In this document: one piece after another, positions 20,066 through 32,600 of the stretch
How the letters are laid out: the number at the start of each line of letters is the position of its first letter
Position numbering within the stretch: position 1 is the first letter of the stretch
Assembly (NCBI GenBank): GCA_030704615.1
Contig: CM060733.1
Location: 23,250,001-23,314,000 of the forward strand
Length of the DNA stretch: 64,000 bases
Direction: 5' to 3'
Source: Takakia lepidozioides
Taxonomy: Eukaryota > Streptophyta > Takakiopsida > Takakiales > Takakiaceae
The notes under the pieces: model-generated
The model's database searches: none
Seen by the model: only the letters and a program-made list of their open reading frames with translations
What the model was told of the DNA's origin: nothing
Program-made: the position numbers and the translations under genes

Positions 20066-22026
20066 TCACACCTCAAGAGATTGTAGTGCACGTGCCTCCC
20101 ACGTTGCTTTGACAGGCAATGCGTTCTCCAGTGGCTTTTGGGAAAAGATTGGCAGCGAGCCGGATCGGGCTAATGGCATGGCATTCGATAACCAGGATTC
20201 ACTCGGGGATCTAGGAAGCAGAGGAGGTAGCATGGGTGAGTTCTTATCTCTCCACTTCCCTTGCCCTGCTGCTGTCGTGGGGGGCTCAATTGGTGAGCTG
20301 GAGTTGATAGAGGGAGCCTTCAAGGCTGACTTCCCTGCCACGAAAGGCCAGCCCTTTTGAGACACTTCTTCAATGTTCTGATCTGCCACACCCCCTGAGC
20401 GCAATGCTTCATCCTGCATTCTATCTGTGGGCCCTGGAAAAGGTCGTCGTCCATGGTTGACCAAGTGAGCTTCTGCTTCTTGCCTGTCTCTGACTCCTGG
20501 ATGGTGAGGATCCCCATAATTGGACTTGCTAAGCATATTGGCAAGCCGGGCACCCAGTCTATCCATTTGTTTCACCTCACCTTCAGCTTTTGATGAGTGT
20601 TTGAGCCGAGAGGTTCTAGGAAGACCTAAGAAGCCCTTACTTTCGACTTGTTTGCGAGACCCAATAGCTCTGAACACAGAACCTCCAAAACTATCCCCCT
20701 CTGCCATGTGCATTGCATCTTGTAATCCACCCGCAGGTGCATCACCCTTCAGATCTCTTCTCATGTGTGCAGATCGGCCATCTTCATGGTTTTTATTCTC
20801 CCCATCCGCAAAGGCTTCCTGGGACATTAGCAGACCCAGAGTGAAACGGTTTCCACATACAGTAAGTTGGTTCAAAAACAATACTGAAGTCATTCTGTAA
20901 TCCAATATCACTCCATGTATGAAGCACATGTCTGCGGTTGATTGTTTAGTAGTACAATTCAGCGAGAAACTCACGAGCATTATCCTTGTATCAGTAGGAC
21001 CAAGTCTGTCGGTCATGACACGCTACCATTGCTCAAGTAGCCACACAAAACCCCTGCCAAACACTTTCTTTTTTAAGAATATCAACAAATCTAATTCTAG
21101 ACGCCATCTCACACAAGACTAAGTGCAAGGCTAACCTCATCAGACCAGGATTCCTCTGAATTAGAGCTTTCCTCATCATCAGTTTTTCTCCAGGACAGAG
21201 ACTGAGGGGATTGGCTTTTACTGCTGGATCTTGTGGTCTGGAAGCTGGACCTCAAGTGGCGAGTATGGCCACCCAACCTCGAAGGAAGGCCACCTGCCTG
21301 CAGAGACACATCCCCTGCTTCCTCATCTTGAATTGCCCCCTCTCTCACATTTGCAAATCGTCGGTCAGAAGAATTGGCTGATTCTGTAGCCATGGCCTGC
21401 GCAGCAGGCAAGAAGCGCCGCATAATGAAGTCCCGTGCATGGGGGTCAGTGTGGCTCACTAACTGATCTTCGTAGTCAGTCCCACTACATTCGCTCACAC
21501 GACAGTCACTTAAAAATGCATCTGTCTGCACCAAAGTTTCACCAGTCTCAGAGAGGGTGTCCCCTCCCTCTGGTTGGCTCTCCGATGTCCCGGTAGCATG
21601 GGCCCTCATTTGGAGGATCCGACCAGTGGATGGCGCTGAAACAAGTTCCCTTGTGAGAGGTCGGGAGTTGTCTGAGTGGTTGCTCCCACCATCAGATGAA
21701 CGACGATGAGGCCTGTTTTCAGCAGTGCTTGATGGGTTGCCATGAGGCTCAGGAAGGAGCCCAGCTCTCTCATTCAGGGGAGCCACTCTACCAGGTGGTA
21801 GCCTGAGAGTAGCTGTGCACTCCTCGTTGTTTCTGGGTGGTCCGTTTCTATGCTCCTTTTGGAAGGGTACTGCTCCAGGGTTCCTGGGAAATTGTTCACC
21901 TGCTTGACGCCTGTAGCTTGTACTTGGTTCGTAGGTCGAACTCTCCTTCTCTTTCTTACTTCCTTGAAGCGCATGGCGACGCACGGACATGAGGGGAGCA
22001 TTGAAGTCCAGCTGCCCTCCCGGCAT
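20066..22026 (-). CDS. DUF688-family protein
   Basis: At least two exons on the minus strand: about 21115-22026 (ATG at 22024-22026) and about 20066-20883, where the acceptor TTCAG is a guess because the frame stays open to 21016. The N-terminus MPGGQLDFNAPLMSVRRHA followed by PGAVPFQKE is the DUF688 hallmark (DFNAPLLS.RR ... VPF.WE). The C-terminal exon has LLPRSPSESWLSNAMP, which this family also carries. The rest is Ser/Arg-rich and disordered, with a proline-rich patch. The function of DUF688 is unknown; members are plant-specific and often predicted nuclear. The exon 1 donor could be at 21115 or 21136. Confidence 0.75.
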
Positions 22027-22739
22027 TGTTCGTCAAGCCTGCATCAGCCTGGACTCCCCCGCAACATGACGCCTCCGAAGAAAACTTCAGTAAACCGCTT
22101 GCAGACTAGTTGCTCACCAATTTTAATACTACCCACTCCATAAAGTCAGGTCTAACACCAAGCATGGGCAGAATTTGGACAGGGAGCACACATGTTTCGT
22201 AACCCTCGGATTCTTTTCCAGGGCATAATGTGGCTGATAGTTAACAAATTCGCAGCGCTCCACCCTCATACTATAGCTGCAAAACAGCTATGTGCGTAAC
22301 TAGCTGTCACAGTGGCGTGAGGTCATCTTTGCATCTTTCTGTGCACGGCTCCTGAAAATTTAAAGCTTCCTTAAACTGCGCAGATGTGTTCCGCATACAC
22401 ACAGGGCATTCACAGCAGAAGCGGTGAAAATGAAAAGGCTGACAACATCTACCAGCGACACTGCCTCAGTGTACTCACATTGGCATGAAACTTTACTTTG
22501 GATCACTAGCTGAAACCCACCTGGATGAATAGCTCCTACAGCCTCCTAGCTCCGCGCAAGCTGTCCCAACAGCCGAGACAACCCCCGGAGACGCTGCCGT
22601 CGAGATCAAAGCAGAACGTTTTCTACTCAGGAAATGCACTCCTCTTTCCGCATGACTTTTCCTCTTTCCATAAGCCCCCCCGCATTGCCTTGTGTCCCCA
22701 GCTGCAATTGCTAAGCAGCAGTGCGAACTGATCACCACA

Positions 22740-22751
22740 AGAGAGAGAGAC

Positions 22752-22790
<39 letters not shown>

Positions 22791-22792
22791 CA
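22740..22792. repeat. (GA)n microsatellite
   Basis: A GAGAGA run interrupted by GACAGACAGT lies about 0.7 kb upstream of the DUF688 start. Frames across it are Ser/Leu artefacts. Confidence 0.9.
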
Positions 22793-23440
22793 GAGAACGC
22801 CGCGTGCGACTTCCAACCCTAACACGCTTGTAGTGATGCAACCACCTAAACCGACAGTATTCATCCCGTGCGCCTCTATTCATCCATAAATATGGCAGCT
22901 TTGCACGGCTGAAAAAAGGGACAAGTTGACTTTAGTCCTGACAAGACAGAGTACATTCATTCATTACCCTGCAGGGCCCTGGCACATCCATCCGCAAGGT
23001 CATCATTCTTCCAACAAGATTAGTAAGATGGAATTATTACCTTAATAAAGGGTAATTAAAGGAGGCGGGGCCCGGGCTCCAGAAAGCAGGCCGGGCCGGG
23101 CCGGGCGCCGATATGGGCCCACGCGGAGGAGCAACGGCGCGCGCCTATTTATGGCCTCGATTTATGGCGCGTGGTTATTTTTAGAGATGGAATCTCTGCC
23201 GTTGGATGCAGCAACGGTAAAGAATGAAGATCTAGGGCTTTGGATGTGAACATACGCGGATGTACGAGAACATTCAGAGTCCATCCTGTAGAATGACACC
23301 AATAAACCCTGCTATCGATACATCCTTGGTCGGATTCCGTGGGCCCTTTCGGTTCTTGTCCGTCCCATAATACAAACATTCGCAAACATTCTCCCGTAAC
23401 GAAAAAACTCAGATTTGATGTCTGGAATTCGAGAATAAAT
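22793..23440. other. Intergenic with a GC-rich block
   Basis: Around 23060-23140 there is a strongly GC-rich patch with repeated GGGCCGGGCC words between AT-rich flanks. No coding signal. Confidence 0.4.
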
Positions 23441-23449
23441 GAAGATCAT

Positions 23450-23875
23450 ACCGAGGAGTTTGTTTCCGTCGTCTTATTAGCCAACTAGAACCTCTACCGC
23501 CATCCCATATCTCGGCTAGACTTGATCAGTGGTGGACGGTCGATTTTTGACCCACCTCAAATTTGGTGCGGAAATTAGTTAGCGAATAAATTTCTTTCCG
23601 TTGCTGCAGGTATTTCAACTTAGCCAGCTAGAGTCTCTACCGCCATCCCATATCTACCTAGTGGTGGACGGTTGATTTTTTACCCACATCAAATTTGGTG
23701 TGGGAAATTATTGAACGAATAATGAAGATTATACCGAGGATCTTTTCCGTCGCTGTATTGCATCTTAACTAGAACCTCTCCCGCCATCCCATGTCTGGCT
23801 AGACTTGATCAGTGGTAGACATTGATTTTTGACCCACATAAAATTTGGTGCGGACGGTATTGAACAAATAAAAGA
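23450..23875. repeat. 142-bp tandem repeat, three copies
   Basis: CATCCCATAT-type anchors occur at 23501, 23643 and 23785, exactly 142 bp apart. Each unit also has GTGGACGGT.GATTTTT.ACCC and AAATTTGGTG.GG followed by a GAATAAA-like word. The third copy is the most degraded. It could be satellite-like or the remains of a duplicated transposon end. Confidence 0.85.
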
Positions 23876-24159
23876 AGGGGAGAAGACTCCGGCCGAGGCC
23901 GGCGTAACTAAGAGCCACTTCGCCTTGCGGCTACTGCCCCTTTTGAGGGTGGGCCATATTCAAACAAAAAAAGTAGTCTTTCCCCTCACCGTAACATTCA
24001 CCTGTCAGAGTTATTAGCATGTGATAGTTCCCCAGATTGTAGGAAGTGCACACTCCCATCCGTAAGACCTATTACCCCAGTAATCCATCCATTTATGGGA
24101 GTCATCCATTCCTGTCATTCAAGGGTTTTATTTTGGGGCTGGCAAGGTTTAATCTAAGG

Positions 24160-24375
24160 AAAGACTTGTAGCTCAGTTGGATAGTACCGTAAGTGCCTCC
24201 AAAGTGCATCCTGAGTTCAAATCTTGTTACCTTACATTGTGTGATATAATCTTCTCCCCCTTCCCTTGGGCGTGTCCCATGAGCCTCGTGCTGGGCAACA
24301 TTAACTTGGAATGAGGTTATCGTCTTCTTCTCCTCTCACTAATCATGATTGAGGAGCCTTGGAAATTTTTATTAA
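24160..24375 (+). mobile_element. tRNA-derived SINE
   Basis: An A-box-like TTGTAGCTCAGTTGGATAG at about 24170 and a B-box-like GAGTTCAAATC at about 24213 are spaced as in a tRNA head. A tRNA-unrelated body with pyrimidine runs follows, then an AT-rich tail near 24365. There is no anticodon-arm or acceptor-stem structure good enough for a tRNA gene. This is the usual design of plant SINEs transcribed by Pol III. Confidence 0.7.
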
Positions 24376-24782
24376 TAAGGAAGTATTCCTCTTTTTCATT
24401 TTTCTCATTTTTCTCAAAAAATATCTGGCTCCAAATGGGTGGAAGTTTAACTTAAACAGCCCAAGTTTTGTTTTAAATTAGAACTCTATGAAAAGGAAAA
24501 AATTGGGGGACGGAGCAAGTAAGTTCTGGGCAGAGAAAAAAACTTTTGGTTTTAAACTTAAAAATATCTGTTCCTTCTAGTACCAACAATGTTGATAACA
24601 GAGATCTGGGTATGCATAGGTTACTAATTATGGGGCGGGTATCAAGTATGAACGGGGTATGAAGGGGTTGGTTAGCATCGTGTGTATGCACAGCATGAGC
24701 ATGAGGGGGTTTGGTAGAACGTGAACACAACTCTTCATGAGCATTCTTCATATATTATTTGTAGGGGGAGGCCCCAGGACGG

Positions 24783-24852
24783 GGCCTTCCTGAAATGAGG
24801 GGCCCGGCATGAGGCCGTAGCCGAGCGCCTAGCCCCTAGTTTCAGAAAGGCC
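24783..24852. repeat. GC-rich hairpin, 21-base arms
   Basis: Arms 24783-24803 and 24832-24852 are near-perfect reverse complements (GGCCTTCCTGAAATGAGGGGC against the complement of GCCCCTAGTTTCAGAAAGGCC). The 28-base loop, GGCATGAGGCCGTAGCC and neighbours, has weaker pairing with the right flank. It is probably the end of a small inverted-repeat element. Confidence 0.7.
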
Positions 24853-24859
24853 GTGGCTG

Positions 24860-27030
24860 AGGGCCTCACCATGCCTAAAGAAACAGCCGGGATTTTCTTA
24901 CCTCGATGGGTGGGATCATCTCAATCTGACGGCTCACAAGAGCATGAACCTTCCGTGTGTGACGTAAGGTGCCATCTTCACCTGGCGGGAAAATCCCTCC
25001 GCATAAGGTGCCATCCTCTCCAACTAAAAAATCCTGGCCGGGTCTTTAGTATTATGTTATTTGTGAGCAGGGGTCAGAAGGGTCCTAATGTTTCCACAAA
25101 AAGAGAATATGTAGGGGAGATGTATGGTTCAAACATGCAAATAAAAAAAGTATGGACGCCCCTCACCAAGGGGAGCGTAAATTATGGTGTCTCTTCACCA
25201 CAAGGGCTACTGCCTTGCAGCTAAAAGGTGGACACCTTAACATGCAAATACTATAGGCGCAGTTACTACATAGTTATGTTTTGTGTGATAGATGTGATTC
25301 TTTTACAACTAATAAATTTGATATGAAAATAACAATTTGTGGAAGACTCACTTGGAATTATTGGGAAAAATATTGAAACCCTCCTAGTGAGAGACATAAA
25401 ACTTTAAGAAAATAACTTTACATATATATATTAAAGAAAGAGGAGGTAGCCCTTGAGAACTTTATTCAAAAACTTTTAGGTTTCATTTTAATTTCTTATA
25501 TCATAAAATACAGCATTTTGCAAGCAAATAGTACTAACTAAAAGATTGCTCAAATAGCAACAAAACTACATGTGTTAAAACAGAGAGAAGAAATGTATGG
25601 AATTCATGCAAGCCTTGCCTTGTTGTATAACTTATCAATTGGATGTAAAGTGATCCCAACTCATCAAGTCCCACATAGTTTTAAGAGAATGCCAAAGTGG
25701 GGTGATTGTATAAAAGTCTCCCAAAGAGTTTGTCAACAAAATAAAATCCCCTTTGGCTTCATTTCACTATGGATAAAACAACCACTTCTTAGCTTCTCTT
25801 GAGCTACTCAATGCTCCTCAAGCTACCCTTGTTGTACTCTTTCTATGGTGTTTCCAACCCAAGCATGTGCCGCTCTCTGGCTTCTCTTTCACACCATTAA
25901 CAATTAGGTACACAATAATGCTTCTACAAACCCTTAATGCATTCTTTTCACCATAGAAGCCACTTCCTTGGCAAATGGTTGTCGCAACACTTGAGATACA
26001 AAAGATGACGCTTCTTCTTCTCAAACTTTCAAACCTTTTGCTTCCACACACACAAGACTTTCTTATTTGCAATACTTGCAAAGTCTTGTAACTCAAGAGC
26101 TCTCTCCTTGAGCTCTCCACCTCCTTGATGCAATGCAAACACACTCTCCTTTGTAACACCTTGCAAGCACAAGAGCTCTCTCCTTGAGCTCTCCAACCTC
26201 TTGATAGGACTCACATGCACCCTTCAATTGCAAATGTCTTGCAAGCACAAGAGCTCTTCTAACTCTCTACCTCCTTACATACAAGTTCAATACTAACCCT
26301 TACACTTTGCACTCACAAACATAAGGTCATCTTCTTGTAGTAATAATGAAAGTGAATATAATGGAAACACTCCACTCATGAATCCACTCAATCAAATAAA
26401 CTAAGTCAAGCAAAGGGCACCCTTGCTAAGGGAATCCACCCTACAAAGCCCTCACCACACTCCCTCTCAATACCTAGAGCTATGGAGGTGAGAGAGGCTC
26501 ATGGAGGCTCAACTACAAGAAGATGAGCCCTCCTCAACCCTCACAAGGGGAAAATCCATCCCCATATCCCAAGTGAGGTTTGACACCTCACTTGGCATGT
26601 GAGACCAAATGAAGTCCCAACACACAAAATATAAATATAAATATCTAAAATGTCATAGTTAACTAGAAGTAGGTAATTCTAGTTAACCATGAGTAAAACC
26701 ATAACAAATATATTGACATTTTTACAACTCACAGATGCAACTAGAACCAAGCTTATTAACCCACATGTTTTTTGCCAAAAATCCCAAGCCACGAATGCGC
26801 TCTCAACATATCACTTAGGTCACCTACAAACCATACCCCACACGAAGGTAAGCTGGGAGGCTGCCGCATACCTAAAAACCGATTAGAATCGATAGTAGAC
26901 GTCGCCGTTGGTGTGGCCTTGGGGAGAGTGAGAAGGCCCACCACTTGTTGTTGTTGTGCGTGGCTTTTGGCTGCTGGGCATTACTCCAGTAGGAGGGTCC
27001 ACCACTAATGTTAGGCCTGTTTGCACTACT
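24860..27030. other. Gene-free, repeat-rich stretch
   Basis: Contains short, imperfect repeats such as TTGCAAGCACAAGAGCTCT (about 26160 and 26240) and CTTGAGCTCTCCA.CTC (about 26110 and 26180). The frames look like low-complexity artefacts. It is probably the remains of an unclassified transposon. Confidence 0.4.
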
Positions 27031-27034
27031 CTTA

Positions 27035-27726
27035 GGGCCGGTTTACACGAGGGCCCGGGTCCAAGACCATGCTAGAAACAAGAAATCCTATTGGTCAAGA
27101 GCCTCAAATTGGGCCCAAGCGGTTTATACAAGGGTCGGGCCCAAGACCAAGAAAATGACATGGCTACCTAGATGGCATGATTTATGGCGCCAAATTCTTG
27201 GGCCCAGCCCAACAAAAGGAACACTCCCGGGATGGAGACCCAACTCTTTCCCCTGGGCTAAGAAACCTAGCATTAACATGTATTTGTTTAAGCCTATCAC
27301 AGCCGTAGGATGGAAACATGTCATAGATGGGGTTGTATGCAGGTAGAGACTAGAGACTGTTGACGGCCACCACGCGACGCAAGTGCTGCCATGTAGAATC
27401 ATCATCCCTCTCTGGACCTTCTCTTTCATGATGAAGTCATCAACAATCTAGCATATTGCAATCGTTTATACTAAGTTGTTGCAATGCCAAAATGGTTGTA
27501 ATCATGTGCTTAAGGCCATGAGGAGGACCAAGGCCATAGGAATATTATTACTTCTTGCTTCCTAGTGTAGGTTGGGCCTTAGGCTTGGGCCCAATAGGTT
27601 ACACGGAGAGGGCCCAATTCCTTAAAAATTATATTTTAATCAGTTCATTCAGCCCAATTGTGGGCCCAAAAGCTCTAGTCTTTTGGCCCATGATTTCATG
27701 GGCCAGGGCCTTGTGTATACAGGCCC
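27035..27726. mobile_element. Non-autonomous DNA transposon (MITE) with TTA target duplication
   Basis: The left end GGGCCGGTTTACACGAGGGC and the reverse complement of the right end, GGGCCTGTATACACAAGGCC, match as terminal inverted repeats. TTA flanks both sides (27032-27034 and 27727-27729). Subterminal copies of the same motif lie at about 27110-27150 and 27565-27610. It is 692 bp long and has no transposase frame. A 3-bp TTA/TWA duplication and GG-starting ends suit the PIF/Harbinger superfamily. Confidence 0.75.
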
Positions 27727-27729
27727 TTA

Positions 27730-28160
27730 AAGGAGTGAGAGGGCCCAACATGCTTAGACCTGCCCTAAAGTGGAGTGGCTGGCGCCTCTGGCCACCGACT
27801 GTCCGCCATCACAATCCGCCATTACACCTAGTTCAACAGATATTTGCCTTCTGTACACCGCTAAATAAACTGATATGCTGCTCTAGGAACAATGCCCTGA
27901 CCGCTTGGTTTTGTCTTCTTCCATAGGGTTTCATGTTTCATCGTCTTTGACAACAAGTGCTCAGTAAACCATGACCTACATATAGAAAGTCTTTCTTGTG
28001 CTAGATGAAAACCCTACTTACTCTTGACCTCTCAAACATGCACCAACTTGACCAGATGAACTACATCCTATTTACATATTTCATCTATACATATGGATGG
28101 AATATCCTATCCACACGTGTCTTGATTTAATTGGATGTGAAGTTTTTAGAAAAACCCTTT
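27730..28160. other. No gene seen
   Basis: Intergenic sequence without supportable features. Confidence 0.4.
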
Positions 28161-28199
28161 CAAGCGTTACTCAAATTTAGCAAAAAAATTAATAACCTT

Positions 28200-28400
28200 T
28201 TGAGCCATAATAATCTTATTTTGTTTTGATTTGATTTGATTTGATTTTTTTTTCCAGAGATTATCTTGCATTTTATTATGTGAGGGGAAAAAATAAATCC
28301 CTGTGGGGCTATAAGGCAAACACACCTGACGAACCCAAAGTACTTTAACGGAGAAAAATCCATCCAAGAGGATGATGTGGAAAGCTACGATTATGAGAGA
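28200..28400 (-). mobile_element. LINE-type 3' end, second copy
   Basis: Carries the same GAGGGGAAAAAATAAATCCC / AAGGCAAACACACC block as 12340-12400, followed on the minus strand by an A-rich tail made of about five TTTGA/TCAAA units (28220-28255). Possible coding remains extend to about 28880 but are not recognisable. Confidence 0.6.
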
Positions 28401-28899
28401 AAAAACAGGTAGGAGAGGGCCAAGAGAGAAAGTAGTGCTCACAAGATGCGAGCTCATGGAATGCAGACTGGCCCTAACAGATTCCTATCTTTACTAACAA
28501 TGAGAAGATCAACCTAATAGAGAACCTCGCATCTATAGAACAAGGAAGCCACGAAATGATTGAGAGAAAATTCCTTGGAGAGAACAGCTATGAGCTATCC
28601 GTATCAAGCAAGGGTTGGAGCCCTAGAGAGATGATAAAAGAGAACACTTAGAGAAAGGAATTCTTGAAGACAGAGACCAGGGAGCATGTTTTCGCTGCTG
28701 GTGCTGGAGGACGCAACTCGCCAAAGCTAACCCGAGTCGAGTTCTTGCCATTGATGTGCTTCCAATTAATTTCCCTATCGAACTCCGGTGAGTCATGGTA
28801 GCACAGTGATTGCCCCTTGCCAGGAGTCCGGTGGCTTTCTGGTCCGGAGACAGATTGTCTACAAAGAGCAGTTGCATATGATGTTATCTTTTCCCCATG

Positions 28900-29630
28900 A
28901 GCATTTGAATTTGCTGACGAGCTGATATTCAGCCCCTGGATTCTTTCTCATGTCTGAGCCTCCTCCATGTTGTAAAATTGGATTTCGAATTAGTGAAAGA
29001 AGATAGAGAATGAATTGGACGTTGACTCGTTGACTCACGCCGCGCGGTTACAGACTGCGACGACGGCGTCGTGCCAACTGACAGCGCTGTCGATGAAAGT
29101 ACCGCGGGCAGCCGCGGAAAATTCCGAGCCGTCATTTGAGGCACACGTTGGGGCGTCGTGTAGCGGCTGACTTGCCAGTCGGCCGTGTGCACGAGACTCC
29201 ACGCTGACGCCTTCCCATTCCTTTCCATTCCTGCCTTCCAAGAGTGAGAGTGAGAGTGAGAGTGTTTGTGTGTTGGTGTGGGAGAAACAGACAAGAAAGC
29301 AATGGGCTTGATAATGTGCGGCTGGTTTGAGCTAGGTACCCACTAGGAACGAGGAGAGAGAAGAACGGAGCGTACTTGTAGAGAAGGAGGTGGTGGTGAG
29401 TTCTGGGTGATGTAGACTGCTCAAAGATATCTTCTTCTCTCCTCTTCTCATACCCTCTCTTGGCACTTCCACCCACCGGATTTTTTTCTTGTTTTGGATG
29501 AGATAGACTGAGGTCGTCGTTGGGCGGGTGGGAGTCAATGCGCGTACATCACATCAGGCTTGAATTTGGTTCATTTGTAGGATGAGTGTGATGCTCTGAT
29601 CACTGTGGAATCCAGCAACACGGGGGAATT
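28900..29630. promoter_or_regulatory. Upstream region of the ABCG gene
   Basis: Holds a short GAGAGT microsatellite (about 29241-29266) and GC-rich patches, but no convincing gene. By position it should contain the ABCG promoter and 5' UTR. I cannot define a TATA box or start site with confidence. Confidence 0.35.
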
Positions 29631-32600
29631 ATGGAACTCGAAAGAAGACTAGATAGATTGGTTCGAGGGCTGCCCTGTGCTGTGCTTTCCGTGGTGGTTC
29701 TACTTCTGGGTCCGTTGTCATCTGCACACTGTTCGACTGGTTTTTCAAATTCTTTATCATTACATCGCGTCGCCAGATCTCCGCCATCACCTGCACCACA
29801 GGGACTGGACATTCCAGATACTGCATTACCACCGGGACTCGATTCAAGTATTCCACCTTTGAGTTGGATTGGTCCATCGACTGACTCTCTAGTGAACGCT
29901 CTGCCTGATGACGTCTACAATCTACTTGTGAGTTTGAGTAGCAACATCACCAGTTCGGTGCAGGATAAATTCAGCTATTGCATCATGGACAGGTCAGTTG
30001 CGCTTGCCTGCCCCTGTCCTTTTCGTAATTAGTCATGTTCATCCTTAGTGTAATCACGGTCTGCCTTTCCTAGATCTCCCCACTTTTCTGCGGATCTTTT
30101 GAGAGGAGGACTGGGTACCGGTGTCTAGCCCACAGTAAAAGCGACAATTTTCTCTTGGATTGCTTCGTTGGCCAGCAATTTCCCCCTTGGTATCAGTGGA
30201 CTCATTCATCAGCGTACGTCTCTTTCTGGGTATGAGATGACACAAACCTATTTGATCCAAGCTATTTTCCGATTCCCGTGACCTTGCCCTGCCATTTTGA
30301 CCTGGAGAAATCTTGATGTATGCAATGGAAAGCCAAAGGGTTAATACTGTGGTGACTTTTTTAAAGTGTGCCCCACTGGTTTGTTTCTTTGGTGAGTGCT
30401 AGCATGGAAAAATATGTTTTGGTAAGAGCTTTAATTCCCTTCAGACCCATGGTGCTACGTCTCATCCTTCAGCAATAGCAGAGGCCTTCACCAGCATGGT
30501 GAAATTTACCAAACTTCTTTCTGGTGGTTTGCAGTGAAAGAGAGGTGGATCAAGTATTTGGCTTCAGGAAAGATTCGTCATTTCTAGTAAAGTGCAACAA
30601 TTTAGGAGGTACCTTTCTCACATTACCCACTGACCATTGTCAAATCTTGGATCGCTTATTGAGTTGCTGGCACTTCATCTTGTGGGGTTTGGAATTTGAA
30701 CTATGCAGGCACCTGTGGGGTCCAAGATGAGTAGTATCTATCTATCCCCTCATGCCATCCTTCAGTGTACTTTTCATCCTTTTAGGCTGCATTTATGGGA
30801 ATCTCTAGAGAAATCAGACTTTATATAGATGTTAAAAAGGAGTGAGACAAACACTGCTTCGGCATCTTTCCAAACATGTACAACATTTCAGGGACAGGAT
30901 AGTCAGGTTCAACACGTAGGGTTTGTGCAAAGATTGCATGACCAATGTCAGTGTGAGGACTATACTGCTCCATGAAGAGCATGTAACATTAAGACGACTG
31001 GAATTTGGATCAAGGCACTTGATCCATTATGGCTCTCATCACATACTTCTCTGCAATCTCTTGGGCTCTCACTGACTATGTTTTCACTTCCTAGATTAAA
31101 TCCACCAATAACGTGGGTTCTCAATCCCAAGACTCTAATTTAGTCTCAACTGTCTCATTGGAGAGGGTGGCAAGTATCCATGTTAGGGGTTCCTGTGGTC
31201 CTCAGAGGCATCTGACAGGTGTACTTTGTAGCTACACCACAGTCAATATTGATCACTCTCATGAAACGGGCTGTGTGGAATTGCAGGTGGTACCCTTGCT
31301 GATCGCCTTTGTGGGGTGGGTGAAATCAAATTATACTTACGTGATCTTTCTCAAGTGGACACCCCTCCCCCGAATTTAAACTGTAATTCGAGTAGTTGGC
31401 CACAATCATGTGAGGCAGGTTGGGCAGCTAGCATATCCCAATCTGCCAATCTCTCAAGTGACATAATCCCCGACCGAAGCCTTGACCCTGAACCATGCTG
31501 CGCCGGGTTTTTCTGCCCACGAGGTCTCTCATGCATGATGCGTAAGTGAATTGCCTAACTATACAAAGAGGTCCTGTTGGACGCAATTCAGTTTATTTTC
31601 TGTGAATCTTTTTGGACATTAAAAATTGTTGTATCTTGTGTATGCAGCATGTCCGCTTGGCGCATACTGTCCTGTGGCTACGTTGAACCAGGCTACTGGT
31701 GTTTGTGACCCGTAAGTCTGTGAAGCACAGCTCAAAGATTCCTGCTCTGGTGTGGAAGGCATGTCAAAGTGTTTGCACATGTAGATTTATCTGTCCTCAT
31801 ATTGTGTGATGGTGCAATTGTGTGCCAGCTAGTTGAGTATCTCTGATACTAGTCCATCATATTGTAGGAGCCGGGGTCCCTCACACATGGTTGTCTACAA
31901 GTTATTCTGCCCAGGGTGAGACTTTGGCATGGTGGGTGCTACAGATATGGCTACCAAGTGACGCCGGGCGATTCCTGCGGGGGAGCAGATAAGTGGTCAG
32001 TTGTCAGCTCTGCAATTAATACCTTTTGCCCAGCTGGTCTGTACTGCCCCACAACCGTTGAAGCTCTCAATTGCAGTGAAGGGTAAGGCTTTGTCCACTT
32101 AAGGAACAAGTTTGGTCCCTTAGTATTTTAGATTATGCACTACCTTGCCACAGTCATGACCTTGAGCTGTGTTCGGTGCATTGCAGGTCCAAATATACTT
32201 TCTGAAGGGGCACTCGACTAGTGCTTGATAAAGTAGGGTGTATAAAGCCTCGAGAATCTTGCACATAATTTCTCAATGTTCTCAATGTTTGAGCAGTATG
32301 CAAACAGGCTTGGTCTTTTTTCTTGTATGAAATTTGGGACTAAAACTGGGTCAGCAACAAGAGAATCAACCCAATTGAATTAGGCAGAAAAGGCTTGCCA
32401 CCTCATGAGGAAAAGCAGCCAATAGCCACACCCGTCTCAGATCACCTGCACTCACCCCTTGGTGACAAAGGGACCTGTCTCTGTACTCTCCCATCAAGGG
32501 GACATCCGTAAGAAAAATTGCACGAGGACACATGATTGAGTGTATCTCTCTCTCTATACAAGAATACTCACACATTTCTTGCATAGGAGTGTATTGGATA

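Noticed and set aside
22493-22883. Long minus-strand frames rich in Ser-Leu
   Set aside because: They are translations of the GA microsatellite at 22740-22792, not a protein.
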